Shown piece after piece: positions 29,593 through 37,888 of a DNA stretch of 39,011 bases (within the stretch, counting starts at the first letter, position 1; every line of letters begins with the position of its first letter). A model generated the notes under the pieces. That model ran no database searches. It saw only the letters and a program-made list of their open reading frames with translations, and was not told the DNA's origin. The stretch comes from Oscillospiraceae bacterium (lineage in GTDB: Bacteria > Bacillota > Clostridia > Oscillospirales > Ruminococcaceae), in the NCBI GenBank assembly GCA_017533485.1, contig JAFXIC010000043.1, positions 1-39,011 of the forward strand, read 5' to 3'. Made by a program: the position numbers and the translations under genes.

Positions 29593-30405
29593 ATGACCAT
29601 CGGTTTTCTCGGCGTCGGGAATATGGGAAGTGCGATGCTGCACGGAATTGCTGCATCCGAGCTTTGTCGCAGCGGCGAAATTACAGGCATCTATGCCTAT
29701 GACGCCAATACGGAAAAATGTCAGTCACTCCGTCAGGAGGGTGTTACGGTCTGTGAGAATGAACAGGCGCTTTGCGATGCTGTGGATTTTCTGATTCTCG
29801 CGGTAAAGCCGCAGGTGCTCGCGGACGTCCTCGACAGCATCCGGATTCGTCCGCAGCAGGTTGTGATTTCGATTTGTGCCGGTATTTCCGCGGAGATGAT
29901 TCGTTCGCATACACTCCCAAATGCGAAAATCATTCTCGTGATGCCGAATACACCGCTGATGCTCGGCGAAGGTGCTTCGGCACTCGCAAAATGTGACGGC
30001 GTATCGGAGGAAGAATTCGCGCTTGCAATGAAAATGTTTGCGACCTGCGGTGTCGCAGAAGAGATTCCGGAACAGAAGATGCGTGAGATTATCGCGGTCA
30101 ACGGCTCCAGTCCCGCATTCCTCTATCTGTATGCCAAGGCGTTTCTGGACTATGCCGGGGCGGAGGGAATCGACAGCAAAGCTGCGCTTTCTCTGTTTGC
30201 ACAGTCCATGATCGGTTCGGCGAAGATGCTGACCGATTCGGGATACAGCGTCGATGCGCTGATCCGGATGGTTTCTTCTCCCGGCGGCACAACGCTTGCA
30301 GGACTTGACCGGTTGTACGAGGGAAAGCTCGAAGAAACCGTAAAAAAATGCTGTGAAAGCTGTACGGCACGCGCCTATGCACTTGCCGGAGAGGAAAAAA
30401 AATAA
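29593..30405 (+). CDS. proC: Pyrroline-5-carboxylate reductase
   Basis: 270 residues. N-terminal Rossmann motif GFLGVGNMGSAM (4-15), the family block VMPNTPLMLGEGASAL (116-131), and the C-terminal signature with SPGGTTLAGLDRL. It reduces 1-pyrroline-5-carboxylate to L-proline with NAD(P)H, the last step of proline synthesis. Length is standard. It probably shares the folT transcript. A terminator begins 7 bases after the stop codon. Confidence 0.95.
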   Translation: MTIGFLGVGNMGSAMLHGIAASELCRSGEITGIYAYDANTEKCQSLRQEGVTVCENEQALCDAVDFLILAVKPQVLADVLDSIRIRPQQVVISICAGISAEMIRSHTLPNAKIILVMPNTPLMLGEGASALAKCDGVSEEEFALAMKMFATCGVAEEIPEQKMREIIAVNGSSPAFLYLYAKAFLDYAGAEGIDSKAALSLFAQSMIGSAKMLTDSGYSVDALIRMVSSPGGTTLAGLDRLYEGKLEETVKKCCESCTARAYALAGEEKK

Positions 30406-30412
30406 ATGTCAT

Positions 30413-30455
30413 CAACGACAGGGCAGGAGCATTGTGATCCCTGCCCGTTGTTTTT
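30413..30455 (+). terminator. Terminator of folT-proC
   Basis: CAACG-ACA-GGGCAGG (30413-30427) pairs with CCCTGCCCGTTG (30439-30450) with a small bulge, followed by five T. Confidence 0.82.
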
Positions 30456-30510
30456 CGGATGTTCTAAACTTCCGCGCCGAAGCATATGTTTGGGTGTGGA
30501 GGGATGCAAT

Positions 30511-31149
30511 ATGAAAATCTATCGTACATTATCCTGTCGGACAAGCGAGGAACGCGCACAGTCGGGCGTGCAGATGCTGCTGCTGTGGCTGTTGGGCGGA
30601 GTGTTTGCCGGAACCTTTCTGCATATGCAATGGCAGAGCGGAGATTCGGTAACAGACAACTGTTTTCTCAGGCTGTTCGGGGGACTGGCTGTGACGGAGG
30701 AATCGCGCACGCTCTGGGATGTATTCTGCGGTGCGGCATTGCCGGTACTGCTGCTTCTGGGCGGAATGCTGTATGCGGGCTGCTCAGCGGTCGGACAACC
30801 TCTTGCGGCGGCAATCCTGTTTTTGCGCGGGATCGCAGTCGGACTTTCCGGTGCGGCTTGTTTTGCGGCGTATGGTCTGCGGCATGGTCTGATGCTTGCA
30901 GGGACGATGATACTGCCGGAAGCATTTCTGAGCGGGATTCTGCTGGCATATGCGGCAAAGGACGCGCTGAAGCTCTCGGCACGAAGCTTCGGGTATTTGT
31001 TTCATGGCAATGCCGAGCCGGAAATCTGTACGGAGCGAAAGAATATTCATTTGAAATGGCTGGGACTAGCGGCATTGACGCTTGCGGTCGCGGCATTGCA
31101 TACCGCACTGGTCTGGGGGTTTACGACAAAGCTTCTGGGCGGCGGATGA
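30511..31149 (+). CDS. spoIIM: SpoIIM-like membrane protein
   Basis: 212 residues with five hydrophobic segments (about 26-45, 70-90, 98-118, 125-145 and 180-202). The block FLRGIAVGLSGAACFAAYG followed by a second RHG-containing helix with a central LPE matches stage II sporulation protein M, a member of the SpoIID-M-P engulfment complex in spore formers. The rest diverges, so this is a family-level call. ATG 30511 has GGAGGG (30498-30503) upstream; a longer frame back to 30406 would read through the proC terminator and is rejected. It is followed after 28 bases by a DUF624 gene. Whether this lineage forms spores cannot be told from the window. Confidence 0.7.
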   Translation: MKIYRTLSCRTSEERAQSGVQMLLLWLLGGVFAGTFLHMQWQSGDSVTDNCFLRLFGGLAVTEESRTLWDVFCGAALPVLLLLGGMLYAGCSAVGQPLAAAILFLRGIAVGLSGAACFAAYGLRHGLMLAGTMILPEAFLSGILLAYAAKDALKLSARSFGYLFHGNAEPEICTERKNIHLKWLGLAALTLAVAALHTALVWGFTTKLLGGG

Positions 31150-31177
31150 TGAAAAAGCATGAAAGGGGATGCGTCCT

Positions 31178-32089
31178 TTGGGACTGTTTGGAAACTATGA
31201 GAATGCCGGTGTGGGTATCAATCCGCACGCACCGAAAAAGAAACCGTTTTTCCGGTTCTGGGAATTGCTCTGGCGCAATCTCGGAAAGATACTGTTCTTA
31301 AATATCATTTTCGTCGGATTCCAGATTCCGATCATGCTCTCCTTAGTATTTTATGTGGAAACGAATAATAACCTGACGAAGCCGATGTGTATTTTCCTGC
31401 TGATATTACAGGCACTGCTCGAAGGACCGGTGCTTGCCGGCTGTACAAGAGTATTGCGGCTGATTGTGCTGGATAAGGCATTTTTCCTCTGGGAAGAATT
31501 CAAAAAGGGCTTTTCGGGGAATTTCTGGATGTCAGAATTGATTTTCGCGATCGACCTTGTGATTTCAGCATCCCTTGCCTGTGGTTGGGTGCTGTATCCC
31601 CAGCTTGCCGAATCTATGGGCTCGAATCTGATTTATGTTCCGTTTGTGATTTCGATGGCGGTGGCGGTTGTCATCCTCTTTATGAATTTCTTTATGCTGC
31701 CGATGATGGTTGCAACGAGTCTGAAACCGATGAATGTCATCAAAAATGCGTTTATGCTGGCTTGTCTGTCTCCGAAAACCTGTGTGCTGACCTTCCTTTG
31801 TATCGCGGCAACACTTGCGCTCTGTGTACTGCTGATGATGGCGAGCAGCGTATGTATGTTCTTGTTCTCGGTTTTTCCGGTATCCTTTCTCGGCTACCTG
31901 ATCCTGTTCATCAATTATCCGGTGGTTCAGCGTTATGTCATCAATCCGTACTATGAAGAAAGCGGAGAGGAGAATCCGGAGGCAGAACCGGAAACGCCGG
32001 AAGAAGAACGGATCTTTACAGACCGCGGCGGTTCCGAAACACCGATTAAAAAAGAAAAGAAAGTGCGCCGCGGAAAAACAATCCGCTGA
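31178..32089 (+). CDS. DUF624 (YesL-like) membrane protein
   Basis: 303 residues. The start MGLFGNYENAGVGINPHAPKK is the typical opening of YesL/DUF624 proteins, often found near carbohydrate-use genes. Five to six membrane helices follow (first about 30-55), with motifs GPVLAGCTRVLRL and FFLWEEFKKGF. The C terminus is a charged tail rich in Glu then Lys. A TTG at 31178 is chosen as start because AAAGGGG (31162-31168) is then 9 bases away and the protein begins at the family's usual residue; the ATG at 31169 touches the ribosome site. Function unknown. Confidence 0.82.
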   Translation: MGLFGNYENAGVGINPHAPKKKPFFRFWELLWRNLGKILFLNIIFVGFQIPIMLSLVFYVETNNNLTKPMCIFLLILQALLEGPVLAGCTRVLRLIVLDKAFFLWEEFKKGFSGNFWMSELIFAIDLVISASLACGWVLYPQLAESMGSNLIYVPFVISMAVAVVILFMNFFMLPMMVATSLKPMNVIKNAFMLACLSPKTCVLTFLCIAATLALCVLLMMASSVCMFLFSVFPVSFLGYLILFINYPVVQRYVINPYYEESGEENPEAEPETPEEERIFTDRGGSETPIKKEKKVRRGKTIR

Positions 32090-32130
32090 TCGCGGTACAT
32101 ACCGGACAAATCATATCACAGAAAAATTGA

Positions 32131-32164
32131 ACGGCTGCTTCCATTCCGGAAAGCAGCCGTTTTT
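32131..32164. terminator. Terminator between the DUF624 gene and feoAB
   Basis: ACGGCTGCTT (32131-32140) and AAGCAGCCGT (32151-32160) form a perfect 10-bp stem followed by T-run on plus; on minus the flank is also T-rich. Confidence 0.9.
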
Positions 32165-32183
32165 GCTGTGCGGTAGGGATTGT

Positions 32184-34538
32184 TCAGAGGATAGCGGACG
32201 CGATCAGGTGGGTGATAAATGCACAGACCCATGCGATTGCGCACTGTCCGAGTACGATGTTCCAAGCCCATTTTGTGCCAAGCTCGCGTTTGATTGCGGC
32301 AACTGCCGCCACACAGGGCGTATAGAGAAGGCTGAATACGAGGAGTGCCGCCGCAGCAGCAGGCGTTAAAATGCTTGCAACAGAAACATTGTGGAAGAGA
32401 ACGGAAAGCGTCGATACAACACTTTCTTTTGCGATAAAGCCCGAAATGAGCGCGGTGACACATTCCCATGAACCGAAGCCGAGGGGCTTGAAGACCGGGG
32501 CTAAGAAGCCTGCGATCACAGCAAGAATGCTGTCACCGGAATCCGAGACAACCGAAAGGCGGAAATCGAAGGTCTGTAAGAACCAGACCGCAATGGATGC
32601 GATAAAGATGACGGTGAACGCACGCTGTAAAAAGTCTTTTGCCTTGTCCCAGAGCAGGTGCAGAACATTCTTTGCGCCCGGCATCCGGTAATTCGGAAGC
32701 TCCATGACAAACGGTACGGCTTCTCCGCGGAATAATGTGTTTTTGGAAACGAGTGCAGTGAGGATGCCGACAAGGATTCCGAGGAGATAAAGCCCGATCA
32801 TAATCAGACCGCTGTATTTCGGGAAGAAAGCAGCCGTGAAGAAGCCGTAAATCGGGAGCTTTGCGGTACAGCTCATAAACGGTGTCAGAAGAATCGTCAT
32901 CTTTCTGTCGCGTTCCGAGGGGAGGGTGCGGCTGGACATCACCGCAGGTACCGTACAGCCAAAGCCGATCAGCATCGGAACGATGCTTCGGCCGGAAAGA
33001 CCGATTTTCCGGAGCAGCTTATCCATCACAAACGCAACACGTGCGAGATAGCCGCTGTCTTCGAGGAGCGACAGGAAGAAAAAGAGGACGATGATAATCG
33101 GAATAAAGCTCAGCACACTGCCGATACCGCCGAAAATACCGTCTATGATGAGGGAATGAAGGACAGGATTGATCGCGGCGGAAGTCAGTGCGGAATCCAC
33201 AAGGTTTGTGAGAGCTTCGATTCCGGCTTCGAGCATTTCCTGCATCCATAAGCCGATGACATTGAATGTCAGCCAGAATACTGCCGCCATAATCAGGATA
33301 AATGCAGGGATCGCGGTATATTTTCCGGTAAGGATACGGTCAATCCTGCGGCTTCGGATATGCTCCTTGCTTTCCCTGGGCTTGACGACTGTTTTATCAC
33401 AGAGCTTTGTGATGAACGAGAAACGCATATCCGCGATTGCAGCCGCACGGTCGAGTCCGCTTTCCTGTTCCATCTGTACAATGATATGTTCGATCAGCTC
33501 CAGTTCATTCTGTTCGAGCTTCAGGGCTTCGGGAATCAGCGTATCTCCTTCTATCAGCTTGCTTGCGGCGAATCGGAGCGGGATGCCGGAAGCCTCCGCA
33601 TGATCTTCGATGAGATGCATAATGCCGTGGAGTGCGCGGTGTACCGCACCGCCCTTGCTGTTTTTGTCACAGAAATCGGTTCGTCCCGGACGCTCCTGAT
33701 ATTGTGCGACATGAAGTGCGTGAGCGACGAGTTCATCCACACCCTCATTTTTTGCGGCAGAGATCGGGACGACAGGAATTCCGAGCATTTCTTCCATTTC
33801 ATTGATACGGATTGTGCCGCCGTTTCCGCGTACTTCGTCCATCATATTGAGTGCGAGTACCATCGGTACATCAAGTTCGATGAGTTGCATTGTCAGGTAG
33901 AGATTGCGTTCGATATTGGTCGCGTCTGCGATATTGATAATACCGGTTGGTTTTTCTTCGAGAATGAAGCGGCGGGAAATGATCTCCTCGCTGGTATAGG
34001 GGGAGAGGGAATAGATTCCGGGGAGATCTGTGACAAGCGTATTGGCGGTATTGCGGATGGCACCGCTTTTCTGGTCAACCGTGACGCCGGGGAAATTGCC
34101 GACATGCTGGTTGGCACCGGTCAGCTGGTTAAAGAGGGTTGTTTTTCCGCAGTTCTGATTGCCGGCGAGTGCGAATGTCAGCTTTGTACCCTTTGGGAGG
34201 GGATGCTCATCGGCTTTGACATGATAGATACCGCCTTCTCCAAGACCGGGGTGATGGGCTTTCGGACGCAGCGCGGATTTTGACGATTGGGGCTGAGGGG
34301 GCTGCTTCGGCAGTTCCAGGGGTTCGACCTCGATTTGTCCGGCATCCGCAAGGCGGAGCGTCAGCGAATAGCCATGGACAGTAAGCTCCAGCGGATCGCC
34401 CATCGGGGCATATTTCACGGGGAGGATCTCGGCACCGGGAATAATACCCATATCGAGGAAATGCTGGCGCAGAGAGCCTTCTCCGCCGACAGCAAGAATT
34501 CGGGCAGGTGTTCCGATTTCCAGTTCTTTGAGCGTCAT
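32184..34538 (-). CDS. feoB: FeoA-FeoB fusion, ferrous iron transporter
   Basis: 784 residues. Residues 1-75 are a complete FeoA SH3-like domain (LRQHFLDMGIIPGAEI). A Pro/Gln-rich linker follows. The FeoB G domain has G1 GNQNCGKT (126-133), G2 Thr153, G3 DLPG (171-174) and G4 NMMD (231-234). Then come the helical GDI-like region and the membrane core with two Gate motifs (FIPIIIVLFFFLSLLEDSGY; IGFGCTVPAVMSSR). It imports Fe2+ under anoxic conditions. FeoA is usually separate; fused forms are known in several anaerobes. It uses a strong AAAGGAG site and has its own promoter with a palindrome just downstream. Confidence 0.95.
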   Translation of the reverse strand: MTLKELEIGTPARILAVGGEGSLRQHFLDMGIIPGAEILPVKYAPMGDPLELTVHGYSLTLRLADAGQIEVEPLELPKQPPQPQSSKSALRPKAHHPGLGEGGIYHVKADEHPLPKGTKLTFALAGNQNCGKTTLFNQLTGANQHVGNFPGVTVDQKSGAIRNTANTLVTDLPGIYSLSPYTSEEIISRRFILEEKPTGIINIADATNIERNLYLTMQLIELDVPMVLALNMMDEVRGNGGTIRINEMEEMLGIPVVPISAAKNEGVDELVAHALHVAQYQERPGRTDFCDKNSKGGAVHRALHGIMHLIEDHAEASGIPLRFAASKLIEGDTLIPEALKLEQNELELIEHIIVQMEQESGLDRAAAIADMRFSFITKLCDKTVVKPRESKEHIRSRRIDRILTGKYTAIPAFILIMAAVFWLTFNVIGLWMQEMLEAGIEALTNLVDSALTSAAINPVLHSLIIDGIFGGIGSVLSFIPIIIVLFFFLSLLEDSGYLARVAFVMDKLLRKIGLSGRSIVPMLIGFGCTVPAVMSSRTLPSERDRKMTILLTPFMSCTAKLPIYGFFTAAFFPKYSGLIMIGLYLLGILVGILTALVSKNTLFRGEAVPFVMELPNYRMPGAKNVLHLLWDKAKDFLQRAFTVIFIASIAVWFLQTFDFRLSVVSDSGDSILAVIAGFLAPVFKPLGFGSWECVTALISGFIAKESVVSTLSVLFHNVSVASILTPAAAAALLVFSLLYTPCVAAVAAIKRELGTKWAWNIVLGQCAIAWVCAFITHLIASAIL

Positions 34539-34591
34539 ACGATAACTCCTTTCACACAGTTTGTGTATGCAGACTGTCTGAATTTCCGGTG

Positions 34592-34607
34592 GTTAGCTTT
34601 CGCTAAC
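34592..34607. promoter_or_regulatory. Palindrome downstream of the feoAB promoter (possible metalloregulator site)
   Basis: GTTAGC-4 bases-GCTAAC. On the minus-strand transcript it would fold as GTTAGC-GAAA-GCTAAC. It sits 12-27 bases after the -10 box. TTAG/CTAA half-sites resemble DtxR/IdeR-type operators, but the spacing is not a full consensus. Confidence 0.45.
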
Positions 34608-34618
34608 TCACAGGATTT

Positions 34619-34647
34619 ATTATACAGTGTTTTTTCTGTTTTGTCAA
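34619..34647 (-). promoter_or_regulatory. Promoter of feoAB
   Basis: On minus TTGACA (34647-34642), 17-bp spacer, TATAAT (34624-34619): full consensus. Confidence 0.9.
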
Positions 34648-34750
34648 GTATGTAATTCAGTTTAAGATATATTTCAGGAAAAAAGTGATGTTTTGTCCAT
34701 GTTTTATGGATAATGTGCATTGATTTAAGCGGCGGCTGTGATGTAGAATA

Positions 34751-34759
34751 TGATATAAT
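34751..34759 (+). promoter_or_regulatory. Extended -10 promoter of the esterase gene
   Basis: TG-A-TATAAT at 34751-34759 with no good -35. The leader would be about 90 bases. The region between it and the feoAB promoter shows no other element. Confidence 0.65.
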
Positions 34760-34856
34760 GGAAAGAATATATATAAGGGGCTTTCCGTTGATGCGTGTAC
34801 TTTCAGATGATTTTTCTTGGGGGAAAAATTATACGAAACCGAAAGGAAGAGTTCAC

Positions 34857-36506
34857 ATGAGAAAGAAACAAATTGCAGCCTCAGTGCTTGCACTGAGTAT
34901 GCTGACGGCATCAATGACTCCGATTTATGCCGCCAACGCAGTGTCAGGAGAAATTTTCCATACCACCTTTGAGGATGGTCTGGACAGCTGGGAACAGCGC
35001 GGAAGCGCAACGGTGACACGTTCCGCGGATACCGCTTCGGATGGTTCCTATTCCGCAGCCGTAACCGGAAGAACAGATAGCTGGAACGGCATCGCAAGAT
35101 CCCTCAGCACTTCTGATTTTACGCCCGGCAATACATACAGCTTCAGTGCGATGGTGATGCATAAGGGCGGTTCGTCTGTCAGATTCAAGATGACATTACA
35201 GTATGGAAGCGGTATGTCCAATACATACAGCACATTCGTAGAAATGGATGTTCCGTCCGGCGAATGGACACAGCTCGCCAATACCGCATATACCATCCCC
35301 GAGGGTGCAGAAAACTGTGTGCTGTATATCGAAACCGAAACAGACACCGTTGATTTTTATGTCGATGAGTTGGTTGCCGCGGCAGGCAATACCGTGATCC
35401 CCGGCACCAATCCCGGTACGCCGTCGGATTCCGCAAAGGGCGATGTGAACGGAGATGGAACGGTGAACGGCGCGGATGCGAGAGCAGTCGTTTCTTACCT
35501 GACCGGAAAAACCGATACCCTCGGCGCGGCAGCCGATGTGGACGGCAGCGGCACCATTACCGCAACTGATCTGACTCTCTTAAAGCGCCTCATCTTTTAT
35601 CCGCCGGTTGTGACGACCACGACCACCACAACAACGACTACGACTACGACAACGACTACGACCGCACCGCCCAGCGGAAAAACACCGACAGAATATATGG
35701 CGGAGGTTCGTAAAACCGCTTCTGCTTCCGCACCCGGCGGCATCACTTCTTCGCAGGATACCGGTAAGCTGACGCATATCAGTTATTTCTCATCGTTTGC
35801 AAACCGCCAGAAGGGTGCGAACGTCTGGGTACCGGCAGGCTATACCGAAAGCAAGCAGTATCCGGTTGTGTATTGTAACCATGGTATTATGGGAAATGAA
35901 AACGATATGCCAACTATGGGAATCCCGCAGATCGCTTCGAACCTCATTGCAAGCGGCGAGGCAGAGGAAATGATTATCGTCTTCCCGCAGATGTATACCA
36001 GCAAATCTTCCGCGAATCCTTCCGGCATCAATCAGGAAAGCTGTGTCGGATACGATGACTTCGTCTACGATATCGCAGACAGCCTGATGCCGTATATCGA
36101 AGAGAATTACAGCGTCAAGACCGGCAGAGACAATACCGCAATCTGCGGCTTCTCGATGGGCGGAAGAGAATCGCTCTATATCGGTCTTGTACGAAGCGAC
36201 CTGTTCGGCTATATCGGCTGTGCCGCACCCGCACCCGGCGTTACCCCCGGCTCCGATATGTTTATGACCCATCCGGGCAATATGCAGGAGAGCGAGCTGA
36301 AGTTCACAAAGGAAAAGCCGTGGCTGCTGATGATTGCGGGCGGAACGAATGACGGCGTTGTCGGAACCTTCCCTGAATCCTATCATAATATCCTGACCAG
36401 AAACGGCGAGGATCATATCTGGATTTCCGTTCCCGGCGGCGGCCATGACGGCTCTACGGTCACACCGCTGATGTACCACTTCTTCCGCAATCTTTTCAAG
36501 ACCTGA
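34857..36506 (+). CDS. Cellulosomal CE1-type esterase with carbohydrate-binding module and internal dockerin
   Basis: 549 residues. Signal peptide 1-25. A CBM4/9/22-like beta-sandwich (about 30-175, FHTTFEDGLDSWEQRG start) for plant polysaccharide binding. Type I dockerin (195-248) with two Ca2+ loops, DVNGDGTVNGAD and DVDGSGTITATD, to plug into a scaffoldin cohesin. A run of 17 Thr. Then an alpha/beta-hydrolase of carbohydrate esterase family 1 with GFSMGG (Ser433), a probable acid Asp499 and His530 in GGGHDG. It likely removes acetyl or feruloyl groups from xylan. The dockerin lies between modules, not at the end. ATG 34857 has GAAAGGAAG upstream and opens a normal signal peptide; earlier in-frame codons only add an implausible leader. 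Confidence 0.9.
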   Translation: MRKKQIAASVLALSMLTASMTPIYAANAVSGEIFHTTFEDGLDSWEQRGSATVTRSADTASDGSYSAAVTGRTDSWNGIARSLSTSDFTPGNTYSFSAMVMHKGGSSVRFKMTLQYGSGMSNTYSTFVEMDVPSGEWTQLANTAYTIPEGAENCVLYIETETDTVDFYVDELVAAAGNTVIPGTNPGTPSDSAKGDVNGDGTVNGADARAVVSYLTGKTDTLGAAADVDGSGTITATDLTLLKRLIFYPPVVTTTTTTTTTTTTTTTTTAPPSGKTPTEYMAEVRKTASASAPGGITSSQDTGKLTHISYFSSFANRQKGANVWVPAGYTESKQYPVVYCNHGIMGNENDMPTMGIPQIASNLIASGEAEEMIIVFPQMYTSKSSANPSGINQESCVGYDDFVYDIADSLMPYIEENYSVKTGRDNTAICGFSMGGRESLYIGLVRSDLFGYIGCAAPAPGVTPGSDMFMTHPGNMQESELKFTKEKPWLLMIAGGTNDGVVGTFPESYHNILTRNGEDHIWISVPGGGHDGSTVTPLMYHFFRNLFKT

Positions 36507-36508
36507 TC

Positions 36509-36646
36509 TTCAGGCAACACCACACAAAGCCCGCCTGACGGCTTTGTACGAAATCTGCTTGCATATTTTCCGCCATCCTGCACAGCAATCTGACGAAAAA
36601 CCTGACTTCGTATCTTCCGCACAAGTTCTGTGCGGGATTGCCTGAA
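36509..36646. repeat. MITE/REP-like element with terminal inverted repeats
   Basis: 138 bp bounded by TTCAGGCAACACCACACAA (36509-36527) and, inverted, CTGTGCGGGATTGCCTGAA (36628-36646): 15 of 19 positions match, the outer nine perfectly. Inside are CAAAGCC/GGCTTTG (36525-36546) and CCGCACA/TGTGCGG (36617-36635) hairpins. There is no coding capacity. It starts two bases after the esterase stop codon. Confidence 0.6.
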
Positions 36647-36757
36647 TTCCGGAATTTTCGGAAAACTGCGTGCTGCGCCGGCATCCCCTTCCGTTATGAC
36701 TGTTCATAACGCGCCGGTCGGAAGCGGCGGAACCGGAGCTGATTTTCATAAGAAACG
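36647..36757 (+). other. Non-coding, structured stretch before a strong terminator
   Basis: No gene seen. CTTCCG (36688-36693) pairs with CGGAAG (36719-36724) around an inner CGTTATG/CATAACG hairpin (36692-36711). With the terminator at 36758 it could be a small RNA or the displaced 3' UTR of the esterase gene. Confidence 0.4.
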
Positions 36758-36795
36758 GCATGGCTGATACTGCCTGGTATCGGCCATGCTTTTTT
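36758..36795 (+). terminator. Strong terminator downstream of the esterase/repeat
   Basis: GCATGGCTGATAC (36758-36770) pairs with GTATCGGCCATGC (36777-36789), one G-U pair, followed by six T. Confidence 0.9.
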
Positions 36796-36885
36796 GATAT
36801 GGAAGGAAAACTGGAGAAGTAAACGGAAAACATCCGGATGGATTCAGAAAAATCTGCGGAAATAGCAAGAATCCGATGTGCTCTC

Positions 36886-36914
36886 TTGACAAAAACAGCG
36901 GAACGTGATATAAT
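36886..36914 (+). promoter_or_regulatory. Promoter of the Sel1-repeat gene
   Basis: TTGACA (36886-36891), 17-bp spacer, TATAAT (36909-36914), also with an extended TG. Confidence 0.9.
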
Positions 36915-36936
36915 ACGGCTTATGACCAAAGAAAAT

Positions 36937-37017
36937 GTCGGATGATATGTTCCGTACCTGCCCGAAAGTTCCCGCCGACAGCTGTGAGCTTTCGGTATTT
37001 TCATGTCATTATCCGGC
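36937..37017 (+). ncRNA. Folded 5' leader of the Sel1-repeat gene (candidate cis-regulatory RNA)
   Basis: GTCGGATGAT (36937-36946) can pair with ATTATCCGGC (37008-37017), ten pairs with two G-U, enclosing CCGAAAG/CTTTCGG (36962-36995). The ribosome site AAAGGAG follows at 37024. It matches no riboswitch class I recognise. Confidence 0.4.
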
Positions 37018-37042
37018 TTGATGAAAGGAGCGCAGAGCTTAT

Positions 37043-37795
37043 ATGAAGATTTCCTATCTGCCGGCACTCCGCATGGTCTTTACCACAGACGATGCAAGAC
37101 CGCCGCTGACTGTGTTCCAGCCATATGCAGTGCTTCCGACGGAGGCGCTGGAAGACCGTGCCGCACAGGAAGAATGCGGTTCCCTGCTGGAGCTTGGCGA
37201 ACGCTATTACTTCGGAACGGGCGTGGAACAAAATTATGAGACTGCGCTTTCGTATCTGCACCGTGCCGCGAAACAGAATGCACAGGATGCCGAATATCTG
37301 ATTGCGGAATGCTACCGCTGCGGATATGGCGTGGCGCAGGATTATGCGGCATATTTTGAATGGATTTTCCGTGCCGCGGAGCATGGCTCCTGGATGGCAA
37401 TGTTTCATGTGTCTGCCGCTTACCATGACGGAAAAGCTGCATATGACGGATTCGGCGTGGATGCGGATCTGGAAAAATGCTTTTTCTGGAGCATCGAAAC
37501 CGAAAAGTCCATTCATGCGTACTGGAGATTCTATAACGCTGATTCGTTCGTGGACTTTGTGGAAACAAAGAGTCGGCTGATGCAGGCATATGTGCGTGCG
37601 GCAAGCCAGATTTCCGAACATTATGCAAATGGCGTCGGAACAAAACAGGATCTTTCTAAGGCAGTCTACTGGCTGAAACGCGGAAAGAAATTTGTCACAA
37701 GAGCAATCGGGGATCGGGAGATTCCGATGCTGGATACGAAGATTGCGGAGCTGAACGCGAGAATTGCGGCGGAAAAACAATCCGCGGACGCATGA
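37043..37795 (+). CDS. Sel1-repeat (TPR-like) protein
   Basis: 250 residues, cytoplasmic (no signal peptide). From about residue 45 it carries Sel1-like helical repeats: LGERYYFGTGVEQNYETALSY, then AECYRCGYGVAQDYAAYFEW, then a degenerate unit, and SEHYANGVGTKQDLSKAVYW near the end. The G-x-G-V followed by D/N and A-x-x-W/Y are the repeat marks. Such proteins are protein-protein scaffolds in many signalling and stress contexts; partner unknown. The start has AAAGGAG 12 bases upstream, rather far. The long folded leader suggests post-transcriptional control. It lies 93 bases before typA on the same strand. Confidence 0.85.
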   Translation: MKISYLPALRMVFTTDDARPPLTVFQPYAVLPTEALEDRAAQEECGSLLELGERYYFGTGVEQNYETALSYLHRAAKQNAQDAEYLIAECYRCGYGVAQDYAAYFEWIFRAAEHGSWMAMFHVSAAYHDGKAAYDGFGVDADLEKCFFWSIETEKSIHAYWRFYNADSFVDFVETKSRLMQAYVRAASQISEHYANGVGTKQDLSKAVYWLKRGKKFVTRAIGDREIPMLDTKIAELNARIAAEKQSADA

Positions 37796-37888
37796 ACTTG
37801 TAAAGATTCACTCTGTCGTCAGCCCTGAATACCGCGCAAAGGAAATATCCCGCGCACGGCATTCTATACTTGGAATGGAGGCATTTAA

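Noticed and set aside
30406-30510. Longer N terminus for the SpoIIM-like protein starting at 30406
   Set aside because: It would begin inside the proC stop and read through the terminator hairpin; the ATG at 30511 has a good ribosome site.
36510-37067. 185-residue minus-strand frame between the esterase and Sel1 genes
   Set aside because: It crosses the repeat element, a strong terminator and a consensus plus-strand promoter, and its composition (Ser/Arg/His-rich) is not protein-like.
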